NCBI GenBank assembly: GCA_022414725.1
Contig: CM039464.1
Span: forward strand, 7,093,113-7,157,112
Source of the DNA: Microglena sp. YARC
Lineage: Eukaryota; Chlorophyta; Chlorophyceae; Chlamydomonadales; Chlamydomonadaceae
Length of the DNA stretch: 64,000 nucleotides
Reading direction: 5' to 3'
The first letter of the stretch is position 1. Each line of letters starts with the position of its first letter. This document shows, piece by piece, positions 42,040 to 51,343 of the stretch. The position numbers were made by a program, and so were the translations under genes. Under the pieces are notes generated by a model. The model was not told the origin of the DNA, made no database searches, and was given only the letters and a program-made list of their open reading frames with translations.

Positions 42040-42800
42040 AGCAGATGTTGAAGCCAGCTGCTTGTTTTACAGTCAGGAGGCTTATCTGCTTCCAACCAGC
42101 TCCCAGCAAGAAGGTGGGGACTACAGCATTATGTTTCTTTTCAGCTCACAGCAGCAGCTTCTAGGCAGCTTCCTGGCAGCTCCCCTGGCTTGCTACCCAG
42201 CTCCCAGGCAGAGGGTGGGGACTACAGCATAGCTTTTCTTTTCAGCTACCGGCGGCAGCTTCTAGGAAGCTCCCCTGGCTTGCTACCCAGCTCCCAGCTA
42301 GAGGGTGGGGAATACAGCATGGGGACTACAGCTACCAGCATCAGCTTCTAGGCAGCTCCCCTGGCTTGCTACAGCCTTTGTTCTCAGCTAGAGGGTGGGG
42401 AATACAGCATGGGACTACAGCTACTTCGCAGCAGCTTCTAGGCAGCTCCCCTGGCTTGCTGCCCAGATTCCAGGCTGAGGGTGGGGACTACAGCATGGGG
42501 ACTACAGCTACCAGCAGCAGCTTCTAGGTAGCTCCCCTGGCTTGCTGCCCAGGTACCAACCAGAGGGTGAGTACTACAGCATGGGGACTACAGCTACCAG
42601 CATCAGCTTCTAGGATCTCCCTGGCTTGCTAACCATGTCTTCCAGCCTGAGGGTAAGGTGTACAGCATGGGGACTACAGCCACCAGCATCAGCTTCTAGG
42701 CAGCTTCCTATGCTTGCTACCAAGCTCCCAGCCAGAGGGTGGGACTGCAGCCTGGGACTACAGATACAGCAGGGCAGCTTCTAGGCAGCTCCCCTGAGCT
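42040..42800 (+). repeat. About 95-bp tandem array sharing the CAGCAGCTTCTAGG core
   Basis: About eight units: CAGCAGCTTCTAGGCAGC, TCCCCTGGCTTGCT(A/G)CC, CAGCTCCCAGC.AGAGGGTG, GGGACTACAGCATGGGGACT, ACAGCTAC. The first 30 bp equals the core of the array at 25,935; the remainder is unrelated. Confidence 0.8.
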
Positions 42801-42952
42801 GCTACTCAGATAGAAAACTGCATTCTAGACCAATCCTCACACTAGACCCAAGGTCTGGGACCCCAGTGCCACAAGCTGCCCCCTAACCCCCACGGAGCGC
42901 AAACTCCAAACCTACGGCCTCTGATGACGCCGCTTACACCATAGCTCTACAC

Positions 42953-43171
42953 CAGGGATATTGTTTTCCGCTATATATAGCGATCGCTAGTCTTGACCCC
43001 GTTTTGGAGAAATTATCGCTATAAAAAGTAAAAAAAAAAAAAAAAAAGGCCCTAAAATGGCCCAAATAGCTTCAAAAAGCTATACAAAGCACCAAAACGG
43101 TGTCCCTGGAGGAGGCCTACAACCATATAGCTAGGAGAAACCCACTTTCAGATTTGGAAAAAAGATCACTG
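42953..43171. mobile_element. MITE family 5
   Basis: 219 bp, starts CAGGGATATTGTTTTCC, ends GGAAAAAAGATCACTG (imperfect inverted repeat), flanked by the exact 8-bp duplication CTCTACAC (42,945-42,952; 43,172-43,179). Contains A18 and TATATATAGCGATCGC. The other units of the surrounding array show the uninterrupted CTCTACACCTCCATAG. Confidence 0.8.
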
Positions 43172-43198
43172 CTCTACACCTCTATATATTCTGGACTC

Positions 43199-43414
43199 CA
43201 AGCCTCTTTCAGTGATATACATTGGTCTAGTGGTAGACTAAGTCACTTTAAGAATGAAGAGTCGAAGGTTCATCTCCCCCTTCGGTCGCTCTTGGCGTTG
43301 CAGGTCGTCGTCAACCGAGATGGTAGCTTGTCCAGTTGAGGTAGGAGGCCGCTCCCTACCCGCGTACGACGGGCTCCCTTAACACCACGCCCCATCAGGC
43401 GTTATCATTACCTT
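43199..43414 (+). mobile_element. tRNA-derived SINE S1, copy 2
   Basis: CCTCTTTCAGTGATATAC, A-box TGGTCTAGTGGTAGA, a B-box-region GGTTCATCTCCCCC (altered), same body and GCGTTATCATTACC end. Flanks TTCTGGACTCCAAG/TTCTGAACTCCAGG are a likely decayed target duplication. Confidence 0.85.
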
Positions 43415-44071
43415 TTTTCTGAACTCCAGGAGCTGTTTAACGAATGCATCACTTTGGCTGAGCTCTGGACTCGGATAGAAAACTACCTTGTAGACCAATC
43501 CTCCCACTAGACCCAAGGTCTGGGACCCCAGTGCCACAAGCTGCCCCCTGAACCCCACGGAGCCCAAACTCTGAACTTACGGCCTCTAATGATACACCAT
43601 AGCTCACACCATAGCTCTACACCTCCATAGATTCTGAACTCCAGGAGCTGTTGAACGGGTGCATCACCTTGGCTGAGCTCTGGACTCGGATAGAAAACTA
43701 CATTGTAGACCAATCCTCCCACTAGACCCAAGGTCTGGGACCCCAGTGCCACAAGCTGCCCGCTGAACCCCACGGAGCGCAAACTCCGAACTTACGGCCT
43801 CTAATGATGCCGCTTACACCATAGCTCTACACCTCCATAGATTCTGAACTCCAGGAGCTGTTTAATGGGTGCATCACCTTGGCTGAGATCTGGACTCAGA
43901 TAGAGTACTACGTTCCAATCAATAATTGTATTTATCAATTATATAGTATTATTAATTCAATAGTATTATTAATTAAATAGTATTATTAGTTAAATAGTAT
44001 TATTAATTTATATTATTGTTAATTAGACCAATCCTCACACTTGACCCAAAGTCCCAAATCTTGGCGCCATC

Positions 44072-44170
44072 CAGGGTACTACTTTTTGTCAAATTGGTCA
44101 GCGCTTTGTAGAGCAAAAAGCGCAAAAACTGCGCGCTGCGCCCACAGGGAGATGAAAAAACTGCGCGAAA
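44072..44170 (+). mobile_element. MITE family 1, truncated copy
   Basis: CAGGGTACTACTTTTTGTC ... CTGCGCGCTGCGCCCACA, then it stops at GCGCGAAA without the right terminus. Confidence 0.8.
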
Positions 44171-44289
44171 AGTCAACGGCGAATCAAATCCCATCCAACG
44201 TCAAACTTTAAAAACGTTCAGATTTCATGTCATTACAGTATATATACCAGGGTTGGGGTGTAAGGTTTAGTTTGTCTACTGGTTGGGAG

Positions 44290-45109
44290 ATTTTGTGCTA
44301 CATATCGCAGGTGCTGTACCGCTAGCTCCTGCTGAAAGGGGGCCTTAGGAAGCTGAACTTCGCTCCTCACATCGTCTTCCTAACCCTGTTCATTATGCTG
44401 GCACTGTCTCTCTCACACTGTCCATTAATCCGTCATGCTGTCACTGTCACAATGTCCATTACGCTGTAACTGTCACGCTGTCACTGTCACGCTGCCCATT
44501 ACGCTGTAACTGTCATGCTGTCTCTGTCACACTGTCACTGTCACGCTGCCCATTACGCTGTAACTGTCATGCTGTTGCTGTCGAGCTGTCACTGTCACGC
44601 TGCCCATTACGCTGTAACTGTCATGCTGTCGCTGTCACGCTGTCCATTACAGCTCAGCACGACACCCAGGCCTAAATCCAAGCCCACACCCTCGCTCACA
44701 CCCACATCCACACCCACACTCATGCCCTTCACCCACACCTGCACCCTCAATCTCACCGAGGCCCACATCCTCGCTCACACCCTCACCCACGCCCTCTTCC
44801 TCACCCACACCCTCACCCTCACCGCCTGTACAGGTGATGTACCTAGAGCTCCTGCTGAAAGGCCTTAGGAGGCCTGACTGCGTCCTTCACCACCACTCCA
44901 TCACGATGCCCCCCCCCCCCCACACACAACACACACACACACACACACACACGCACTCGGGCCAGACCCAGACCCTCACCCTCAACCTTGCTCACACCCT
45001 CACCCTCACTCACACCGCCTGTGAAGGTGATGTACCGCGAGCTCCTGCTGAAAGGCCTTAGGAAGCCCGACTGCGTCCCTCAACTCAACTCCATCACGCT
45101 GCCCACACA

Positions 45110-45159
<50 letters not shown>

Positions 45160-45234
45160 TCACCTGGGCCCAGACCCAGACCCTCACCCACGCCCTCACC
45201 CAAACCCACGCCCTCACCCTCACCGCCTGTACAG
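44290..45234 (+). repeat. Acceptor-side junction array before uL5 exon 45,235
   Basis: Copies of the exon start (TGTACCGCGAGCTCCTGCTG, AAAG.GCCTTAGGAAG) at 44,315, 44,834 and 45,026. Each is preceded by a C/A-rich tract and (T)ACAG| or GAAG|, and followed by TCACGCTGCCCA-type sequence that expands into CTGTCACGCTGTAACTGTCA repeats (44,400-44,650) and CACACC/CACACA tracts. The true acceptor is CCGCCTGTACAG| at 45,234. Confidence 0.85.
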
Positions 45235-45462
45235 GTGATGTACCGCGAGCTCCTGCTGAAAGGGGGCCTTAGGAAGCTGAACTTTGTCCCTCACATCGAC
45301 TCCGTCACGCTATCCATTACAGCTCAGCACGACACCCGGTTAGAGAAAGAGTCATTGCCGAAGCAGGATCTCATGCTCTTCCTGTTAGCTCTGGAGCATG
45401 TGACAGGGCAGAGGGCAGAATTCATGGAGTCGCCCAAGCACGGGCTGAAGACAGGATCTCTG
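45235..45462 (+). CDS. uL5m: Organellar-type ribosomal protein uL5, N-terminal domain exon
   Basis: 76 codons, phase 0 at both ends: VMYRELLLKGGLRKLNFVPH, IDSVTLSI, then LMLFLLALEHVTGQRAEF and SPKHGLKTGSL. In uL5 proteins the start aligns with YRE..L....N..VP.LE.IVLN, and LALEHVTGQR with the L..ITGQ.P motif that contacts 5S rRNA. Acceptor CTGTACAG|GTGATG, donor GATCTCTG|GTGAGTAAG. The divergent sequence suggests a mitochondrial (MRPL7-like) rather than cytosolic or bacterial-type protein. An earlier exon with the start codon and targeting peptide must lie upstream; I cannot locate it. Splices in frame to 49,024. Confidence 0.75.
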
Positions 45463-47699
45463 GTGAGTAAGGCCGCCCCTCAGGTATCTGATCTGATCTG
45501 ATCTCATGCTCTTCCTGTTAGCTCTGGAGCATGTGACAGGGCAGAGGGCTGAATTCATGGAGTCGCCCAAGCACGGGCTGAAGACAGGATCTCTGGTGAG
45601 TTAGGCCACAGCTCTGTTCTCTGATCTGATCTAATCTGATCTGATCTGATCTCATGCTCATCCTGTTAGCTCTGGAGCATGTGACAGGGCAGAGGGCTGA
45701 ATTCATGGAGTCGCCCAAGCACGGGCTGAAGACAGGATCTCTGGTGAGTTAGGCCGCAGCTCTGTTCTCTGATCTGATCTGATCTGGTATAATCTCGTGT
45801 TGTTCCTGCTAGCTCTGGAGCATGTGACAGGGCAGAGGGCTGAAATCATGGAATTGCCCAAGCATGGGCTGAAGACAGGATATCTGGTGAGTAAGGCCGC
45901 AGCTCTGTTCTCTGATCTGATCTGGTAGAATATAATCTAATCTGGTAGAATATGATATGATCTGATATCGTGCTGTTCCTCTTGGCTCTTGAGCAATGGG
46001 AAGGGCAGAGGGCAGAATTCATGGAATCACCCAAGCACGGGCTGAAGACAGGATCTCTGGTGAGTTAGGCCGCAGCTCTGTTCTCTGATCTGACCTGGTA
46101 GAATCTGATCTGGTATCATGCTCACCATGTAGCTCTTGAGCGATGGGAAGGGCAAGGGGCTGAAGACAGGATCTCTGGTGAGTTAGGCCATAGCTCTGTT
46201 CTCTGACCTGATCTGATCTGATCTGATCTGATCTGGTCTGATCTCGTTCTATTCCTGTGAGCTCTTGCGCAATGGGAAGGACAGAGGGTAGAATTCATGT
46301 CAGGGCCTGAGCACGGGCTTGAGACAGGATCTTTTTTCCTTATTCTTTTAGATGTGAACAGTTAGCCCCTTTCATTAAAATACAATGGTCTAGTGGTAGA
46401 CCAAATCGCAAACTTCATTAGCCTTACAGGCCACCCTTACACACCTCGTGGCCACAGACTTCAACACAAGTCAAAAACGACACACGACTCTCTGGGCCGA
46501 CCACTAGGGGACCCTCCGGGGCACCCTACTATTGTTCTGGGGTATTTCAGTGATATACAATGGTCTAGTGGTAGACCAAATCGCTTGAGGATGAAGAGTC
46601 GGGGGTTCGACTCCCCCTTCGGTCGCTCTTGGCGTTGCAGGTCGTTGCCATCCGCGATGGTAGCTTGTCCAGTTGAGGCAGGAGGCCCCCTCCCCACCCG
46701 CGTACGACGGGCTTCCTTAACACCACGCACCACCAGGCGTTATCATTACCTTCAGTTGTGAACAGTCGCCAAAGGAATTTCACCCTAGAAGGTGGGGTTT
46801 AACTACACAAACCCTAGGTGGGTTTAACTTTGTTTTTTTGTCACGCAGTTATGAGTATGAAAACATGACATCCCCCCTAATTCCTAATAAATTGTGCGTG
46901 AAAACAGGCACACCTATTCCCTCATGTACATTTTGAACTAAAGTGTGATTTGAGCCTGTGTCACGCACTCACATACATTTTGAACTACCCAGGCGATGCA
47001 TGAGATTAAAGACTAATAAACTGCACTGATGCAGCACTGATGCAGTACGAAATATATGTCTGGCTTTTTTCATGCAGCATAAACTTTAATTACCTAGCAT
47101 TACATGACCCCAGACCTTTTTTAAAAAAGTTGCTAGAGGACCTTCACCCTAGAAAAGATCTCTGGTGAGTTTGACCGCAGCTCTATATTCTCACCTGATC
47201 TGATCTGGTGAGTTAGACAGCAGCTCTGTATTCTCACCTGATCTGATCTGGTGAGTTTGACCGCAGCTCTGTATTCTCACCTGATCTGATCTGGTGAGTT
47301 TGACCGCAGCTCTGTATTCTGACCTGATCTGATCTGGTGAGTTAGACCGCAGCTCTGTATTCTGACCTGATCTGATCTGGTGAGTTAGACCGCAGCTCTG
47401 TATTCTGACCTGATCTGATCTGGTCTGATCTCGCTCTGTTCCTGTAAGCTCTTGAGCAATGGGAAGGGCAAGGGGCTGAATTCATGTCTGGGCCTGAGCA
47501 CGGTCTTTTTTTCCTTATTCTTTTGGTTGTGAACAGTTGCGAAAGGATCTTTACCCTAGAAGGTGGATCTTACTACACAAACCAGCAACACCAAGGATTC
47601 AGTTAGAATGGCGATGCCACTCCTACAAAAGAGTAGGCGCACTGGTCTCTGGTGAGTTAGGCCGCAGCTCTGTTCTCGGATCTGATCTATTACCCAGCT
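45463..47699 (+). repeat. Donor-side junction array of uL5 exon 45,235-45,462
   Basis: The first six to seven units (to 46,320, about 130-180 bp) carry the last 40-100 nt of the exon (CTCTGGAGCATGTGACAGGG, CACGGGCTGAAGACAGGATC), the donor TCTCTG|GTGAGT(T/A)AGG and (TGATC)n. A second block, 47,150-47,440, has shorter units GGTGAGTT(T/A)GACCGCAG, CTCTGTATTCTCACCTGATC. Between are a SINE (46,363) and unique intron sequence including 46,780-47,130. Confidence 0.9.
46363..46756 (+). mobile_element. tRNA-derived SINE S1, copy 3, with duplicated head
   Basis: Flanked by the direct repeat TGTGAACAGT (46,353-46,362; 46,757-46,766). Begins with a SINE head (CAATGGTCTAGTGGTAGACC to 46,410), then 134 bp of unrelated sequence, then a full SINE (46,545-46,750) with B-box GGGGTTCGACTCCCCC and the GCGTTATCATTACC end. 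The empty site is visible at about 47,510-47,575 (TTATTCTTTTGGTTGTGAAC, AGTTGCGAAAGGATC). Confidence 0.85.
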
Positions 47700-47707
47700 G
47701 TACCATC

Positions 47708-47901
47708 CAGGGTACTACAAAGCGCGCGCGGCAGCGCGATGCTGCGCTGCCTTTTTGAGCCCCTCTGCGCGTTTTGCGCAGTTTTTCGACCCCCTGTGGG
47801 CGCAGCGCGCAGTTTTTGCGCTTTTTGCACTAAAAAGCGCTGACCAATTTGACGTTTGTGCGCTTTAAGCGCTGACCAATTTGGCAAGAAGTAGTACCCT
47901 G
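47708..47901 (-). mobile_element. MITE family 1, full copy
   Basis: 194 bp, CAGGGTACTAC...GTAGTACCCTG, exact 8-bp duplication GTACCATC (47,700-47,707; 47,902-47,909). It lies exactly between the G/T-type donor array and the C/A-type acceptor array of uL5 intron 2. Confidence 0.95.
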
Positions 47902-47909
47902 GTACCATC

Positions 47910-49023
47910 CCACCCTAACCCAATCCAACCCAAACCTAAAACGAACCCAAACCCAAACCCACCCAAAACAGCCCAAACAAAACTAAACAAAACAAAACAA
48001 ACCCACCCAACCCACTAAACACAACCCCACTCCACCTGACCCAACCCAAACCCAAACCCACCTAAACCCAACCCAAACCCAACCCAGCCATACACAACGT
48101 AAAACAAATCCAAACCCAAGCCCAACCAAAACAGCCAAAACAGAATGAAACAAAACAAAACAAACCCACACAACCCAGCCCCACTAAAACCGACCCACTC
48201 AACCCAAACCAAACCCACCCAAACCCAAACCCAAACCCAAGCCCAGCCATACACAACGTAAAACAAACCCAAACCCAAACCCACTAAACACAGCCCAAAC
48301 AGAACAAAACAAAACTAAACAGCCTCACCCAACCCACTAAACCTAACCCCACTCCACCCAACCCACTCAACCCAAACCAAACCCACCCTAACACAAACAC
48401 AGACACAAACACAACCCAGCCATACACAACGTAAAACAAACCCAAACCCACCCAAAACAGCCCAAACAAAACAAAACAAAACAAAACAAACCCACCCAAC
48501 CCACTAAACACAACCCCACTCCACCCGACCCACTCAACCCAAGCCAAACCCACCCAAACCCAAACCCAACCCAGCCATACACAACGTAAAACAAACCCAA
48601 ACCCTGACCCACTCAAAACAGCCCAAACAAAACAAAACAAAACAAACCCACCCAACCCAACCCCACTCCACCCGACCCACACAACCCAAACCAAACCCAC
48701 CCAAACCCAAACCCAACCCAGCCATACACAACGTAAAACAAACCCAAACCCAAACCCACTCAAAACAAAACAAACAAAACAAAACATAACCACCCAACCC
48801 AACCCAACCCCACTCCACCCGACCCACACAACCCAACAAACCCACCAAACCCAAACCCAACCCAGCCATACACAACGTAAAACAAACCCAAACCCAAACC
48901 CACTCAAAACAAAACAAACAAAACAAAACATAACCACCCAACCCAACCCAACCCCACTCCACCCGACCCACACAACCCAAACCAAACCCACCCAAACCCA
49001 AACCCCACTCCACCCCACAACAG
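47910..49023 (+). repeat. Acceptor-side C/A array before uL5 exon 49,024
   Basis: About six units of 150-190 bp: CAGCCATACACAACGTAAAA, CAAACCCAAACCCAAACCC, (CAAAA)n, CCCACTCCACCCGACCCAC. Almost free of G and T on the coding strand. No exon-start copies are seen, unlike the other acceptor arrays. Ends CACAACAG|GGTGTGAC. WVWVGLV-like minus frames are artefacts. Confidence 0.85.
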
Positions 49024-49284
49024 GGTGTGACAGTCAAAATCACTGGAGACCGGATGTACGACTTCCTCGAAAAGCTAGTGTACATAGTACTGCCCAACCA
49101 AATCGGATTCGAGGGGGCCCTTCCGCCCAGGGCAGTTGCCATTCCCCCACCAAGCAAGCGGCACATCCAAGGCATCAAAAAGACGGTGCCTATCCATGAG
49201 GTTAAGCTGAAAGTCAACAGCTTGCTGTTGTACCCTGACTTTGAGTATAATTTCGACATGTTCCAGGCGCTCAGGAGTATGCAG
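49024..49284 (+). CDS. uL5m: Ribosomal protein uL5, C-terminal domain exon
   Basis: 87 codons, phase 0 at both ends: GVTVKITGDRMYDFLEKLVY, IVLP, later VPIHEVKLKVNSLLLYPDF, EYNFDMFQALRSMQ. It aligns with the uL5 core (G.KVTLRGERMYEFLDRL, ...FPE...Y....R). Acceptor CCACAACAG|GGTGTG, donor AGTATGCAG|GTAGGG. Splicing from 45,462 gives KTGSL-GVTVKI and on to 56,642 gives RSMQ-VCINVA, reproducing the family order (GFKL.G-V.VTLRG; RGMDI-.I.TTA). The 20 or so residues before LKVNS are unlike other uL5. Confidence 0.8.
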
Positions 49285-50528
49285 GTAGGGTTGGGTTGGG
49301 TGGGGTGGGTTGGAATGATCATGTAATTCAGTGTAATGATGTGCTGTTGTAACCTAACTTTGATTTTATTTTTTACATGTTCCAGGCTTTCGGAAGTATG
49401 CATGTAGGGTTGTGTGGGGTGGGTCGGTGGGTTGGGTTGGGTGGGTTGGGTCGGTAGTTCTGGTTGGGTTAAGTTGGTGGGTGGGTTGGGTCAATGCGTG
49501 GGTTGGGTCGGTGGGTTGGGCTAGCCTATCCATGAAGTGAAGCTGAAAGTCAACAGCTTGCTTTTATACCCTGACTTTGAGTATAACTTAGACATGTTCC
49601 AGGCGCTCAGGAGTATGCAGGTAGGGTTGGGTGGGGTGTGTTGGGGTGACCATATACTTGTGTGTAATCCTGTATTTGTGTTCTACGACTTTGGGTATAA
49701 CTTCGACATGTTCCAGGCTTTGAGGAGTATGCAGGTAGGTTAAGGTGGGGTGGGTTGGCCATGTACTTGTGAAGCTGAAAGTCAACAGCTTGCTGTTATA
49801 CCCTGGCTTTGAGTATAACTTTGACGTGTTCCAGGCTCTCAGTAGTATGCAGGTAGGGTTGGGTGGGGTGGGGTGGGGTGGGTTAGCCATGTACTTGTGA
49901 AGCTTAAATTCAACAGCTTGTTGTTGTACCTTTCTGTTTGTTGAAATCTGTTTGTTGTTGAATTCTGTTTGTTGTTGAATTCTGTTTGTTGTTGAATTCT
50001 GTTTGTTGAAATTCAACAGCTTGTTGTTGTACCCTGACTTTGAGTAGAACTTTGACATGTTCCAGGCGCTGAGGAGTATGCAGGTAGGGTTGGGTTGGGT
50101 GAAGTGAGGTTGAGTGGGTTGGGGTGGCAAAACTCTTTTGTGTAATGCTGTGCTTTTGTTCCACGACTTGGAGTATAACTTTGACATGTTCCAGTCTACG
50201 AGGAGTTTGGGTTGGGTGGGTGGGTTGGGTTGGGTGGGTGTAGATATGGGTTGGGTTGGGTGGGGTGGGTGGGGTGACCATGTACTTCAGTGTAATGATG
50301 TGTTTGTGTTCCACGACTTTGAGTATAGCTTTGACATGTTCCAGGCGCTCAGGAGTATGCAGGTAGGGTTGAGTGTGTTGGGTTGGGTGGGCTGGGGTGA
50401 CCATGTACTTCAGTGTAATTGTGTACTTGTATGTAATCATGCACTTGTGTGTAATAATGTACTTGTGTGTAATAATGTACTTGTGTGTAATCCTGTATTT
50501 GTGTTCCACGAATTAAGTTGAGTATAAC

Positions 50529-50872
50529 TAGGGAGCGGCAGGGGGTGGGTAGCTGGGTAGCGCTACCTAGCGAGACCTGCCGTGCTCGCATAGCTGGTTT
50601 CAAGCTATTAATGTCGGTATCTTGTCCTCGAAGTTGCTATTTGGTGCCGATTTGCATAGCTTTTCACAAGGAATCCGAATTTCGCATTCGCGAAGCGTGA
50701 TTCCGTTCATACAGCAAGGTAACCTGGAGCCTGTCACGACCTACCCTTTCTCATGGTAAGATTTTCAATGGCTACATTTGGCTAAGTTAGCTCCCAGCTA
50801 TTAGGACTAACCCAGCTATTAGGACTATTCGTCCTACTCTTGGCCAGGGTTAGGGCTACCTGCCGCTCCCTA
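50529..50872. mobile_element. MITE family 4, copy 1
   Basis: 344 bp with perfect 14-bp terminal inverted repeats TAGGGAGCGGCAGG/CCTGCCGCTCCCTA and the 8-bp duplication AGTATAAC (50,521-50,528; 50,873-50,880), which is part of the array unit (TTGAGTATAACTTTGAC). Confidence 0.95.
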
Positions 50873-50998
50873 AGTATAACTTTGACATGTTCCAGTCTTC
50901 GAGGAGTTTGCAGGTAGGTTTGGGTTGGGTTGGGTGAGTTAATCATGCACTTGTGTGTAATCCTGTATTTGTGTTCCACAAATTAAGTTGAGTATAAC

Positions 50999-51343
50999 TA
51001 GGGAGCGGCAGGGGGTGGGTTGCTGGGTAGCGCTACCTAGCGAGACCTGCCGTGCTCGCATAGCTGGTTTCAAGCTATTAATGTCGGTATCTTGTCCTCG
51101 AGGTTGCTATTTGGTACCGATTTTTCATAGCTTTTCACAAGGAATCCGAATTTCACATTCGCGAAGCGTGATTCCGTTCATACAGCAGGGTAACCTGGAG
51201 CCTGTCACGACCTACCCTTTCTCATGGTAAGATTTTCAATGGCTACATTTGGCTAAGTTAGCTCCCAGCTATTAGGACTAACCCAGCTATTAGGACTATT
51301 CGTCCTACTCTTGGCCGGGGTTAGGGCTACCTGCCGCTCCCTA
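50999..51343. mobile_element. MITE family 4, copy 2 (co-duplicated)
   Basis: 345 bp, about 98% identical to copy 1 (seven substitutions and one indel by eye), with the same AGTATAAC duplications (50,991-50,998; 51,344-51,351) at the same place in the unit. An identical target and context show it was copied with the array, not inserted separately. Confidence 0.95.

Larger units (their letters stand above)
42810..44060 (-). repeat. About 225-bp tandem array with minus-strand coding potential
   Basis: Three to four units, partly interrupted by a MITE (42,953) and a SINE (43,203). The minus frame of one unit is GQLVALGSQTLGLVGGLVY, NVVFYPSPELSQGDAPVQQ, LLEFR, followed further on by GGCC|GTAAGTTCGG, a good donor. 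It looks like another donor-side junction array of an unidentified minus-strand exon. 43,915-44,030 is (TAT/AAT)-rich. Confidence 0.6.
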
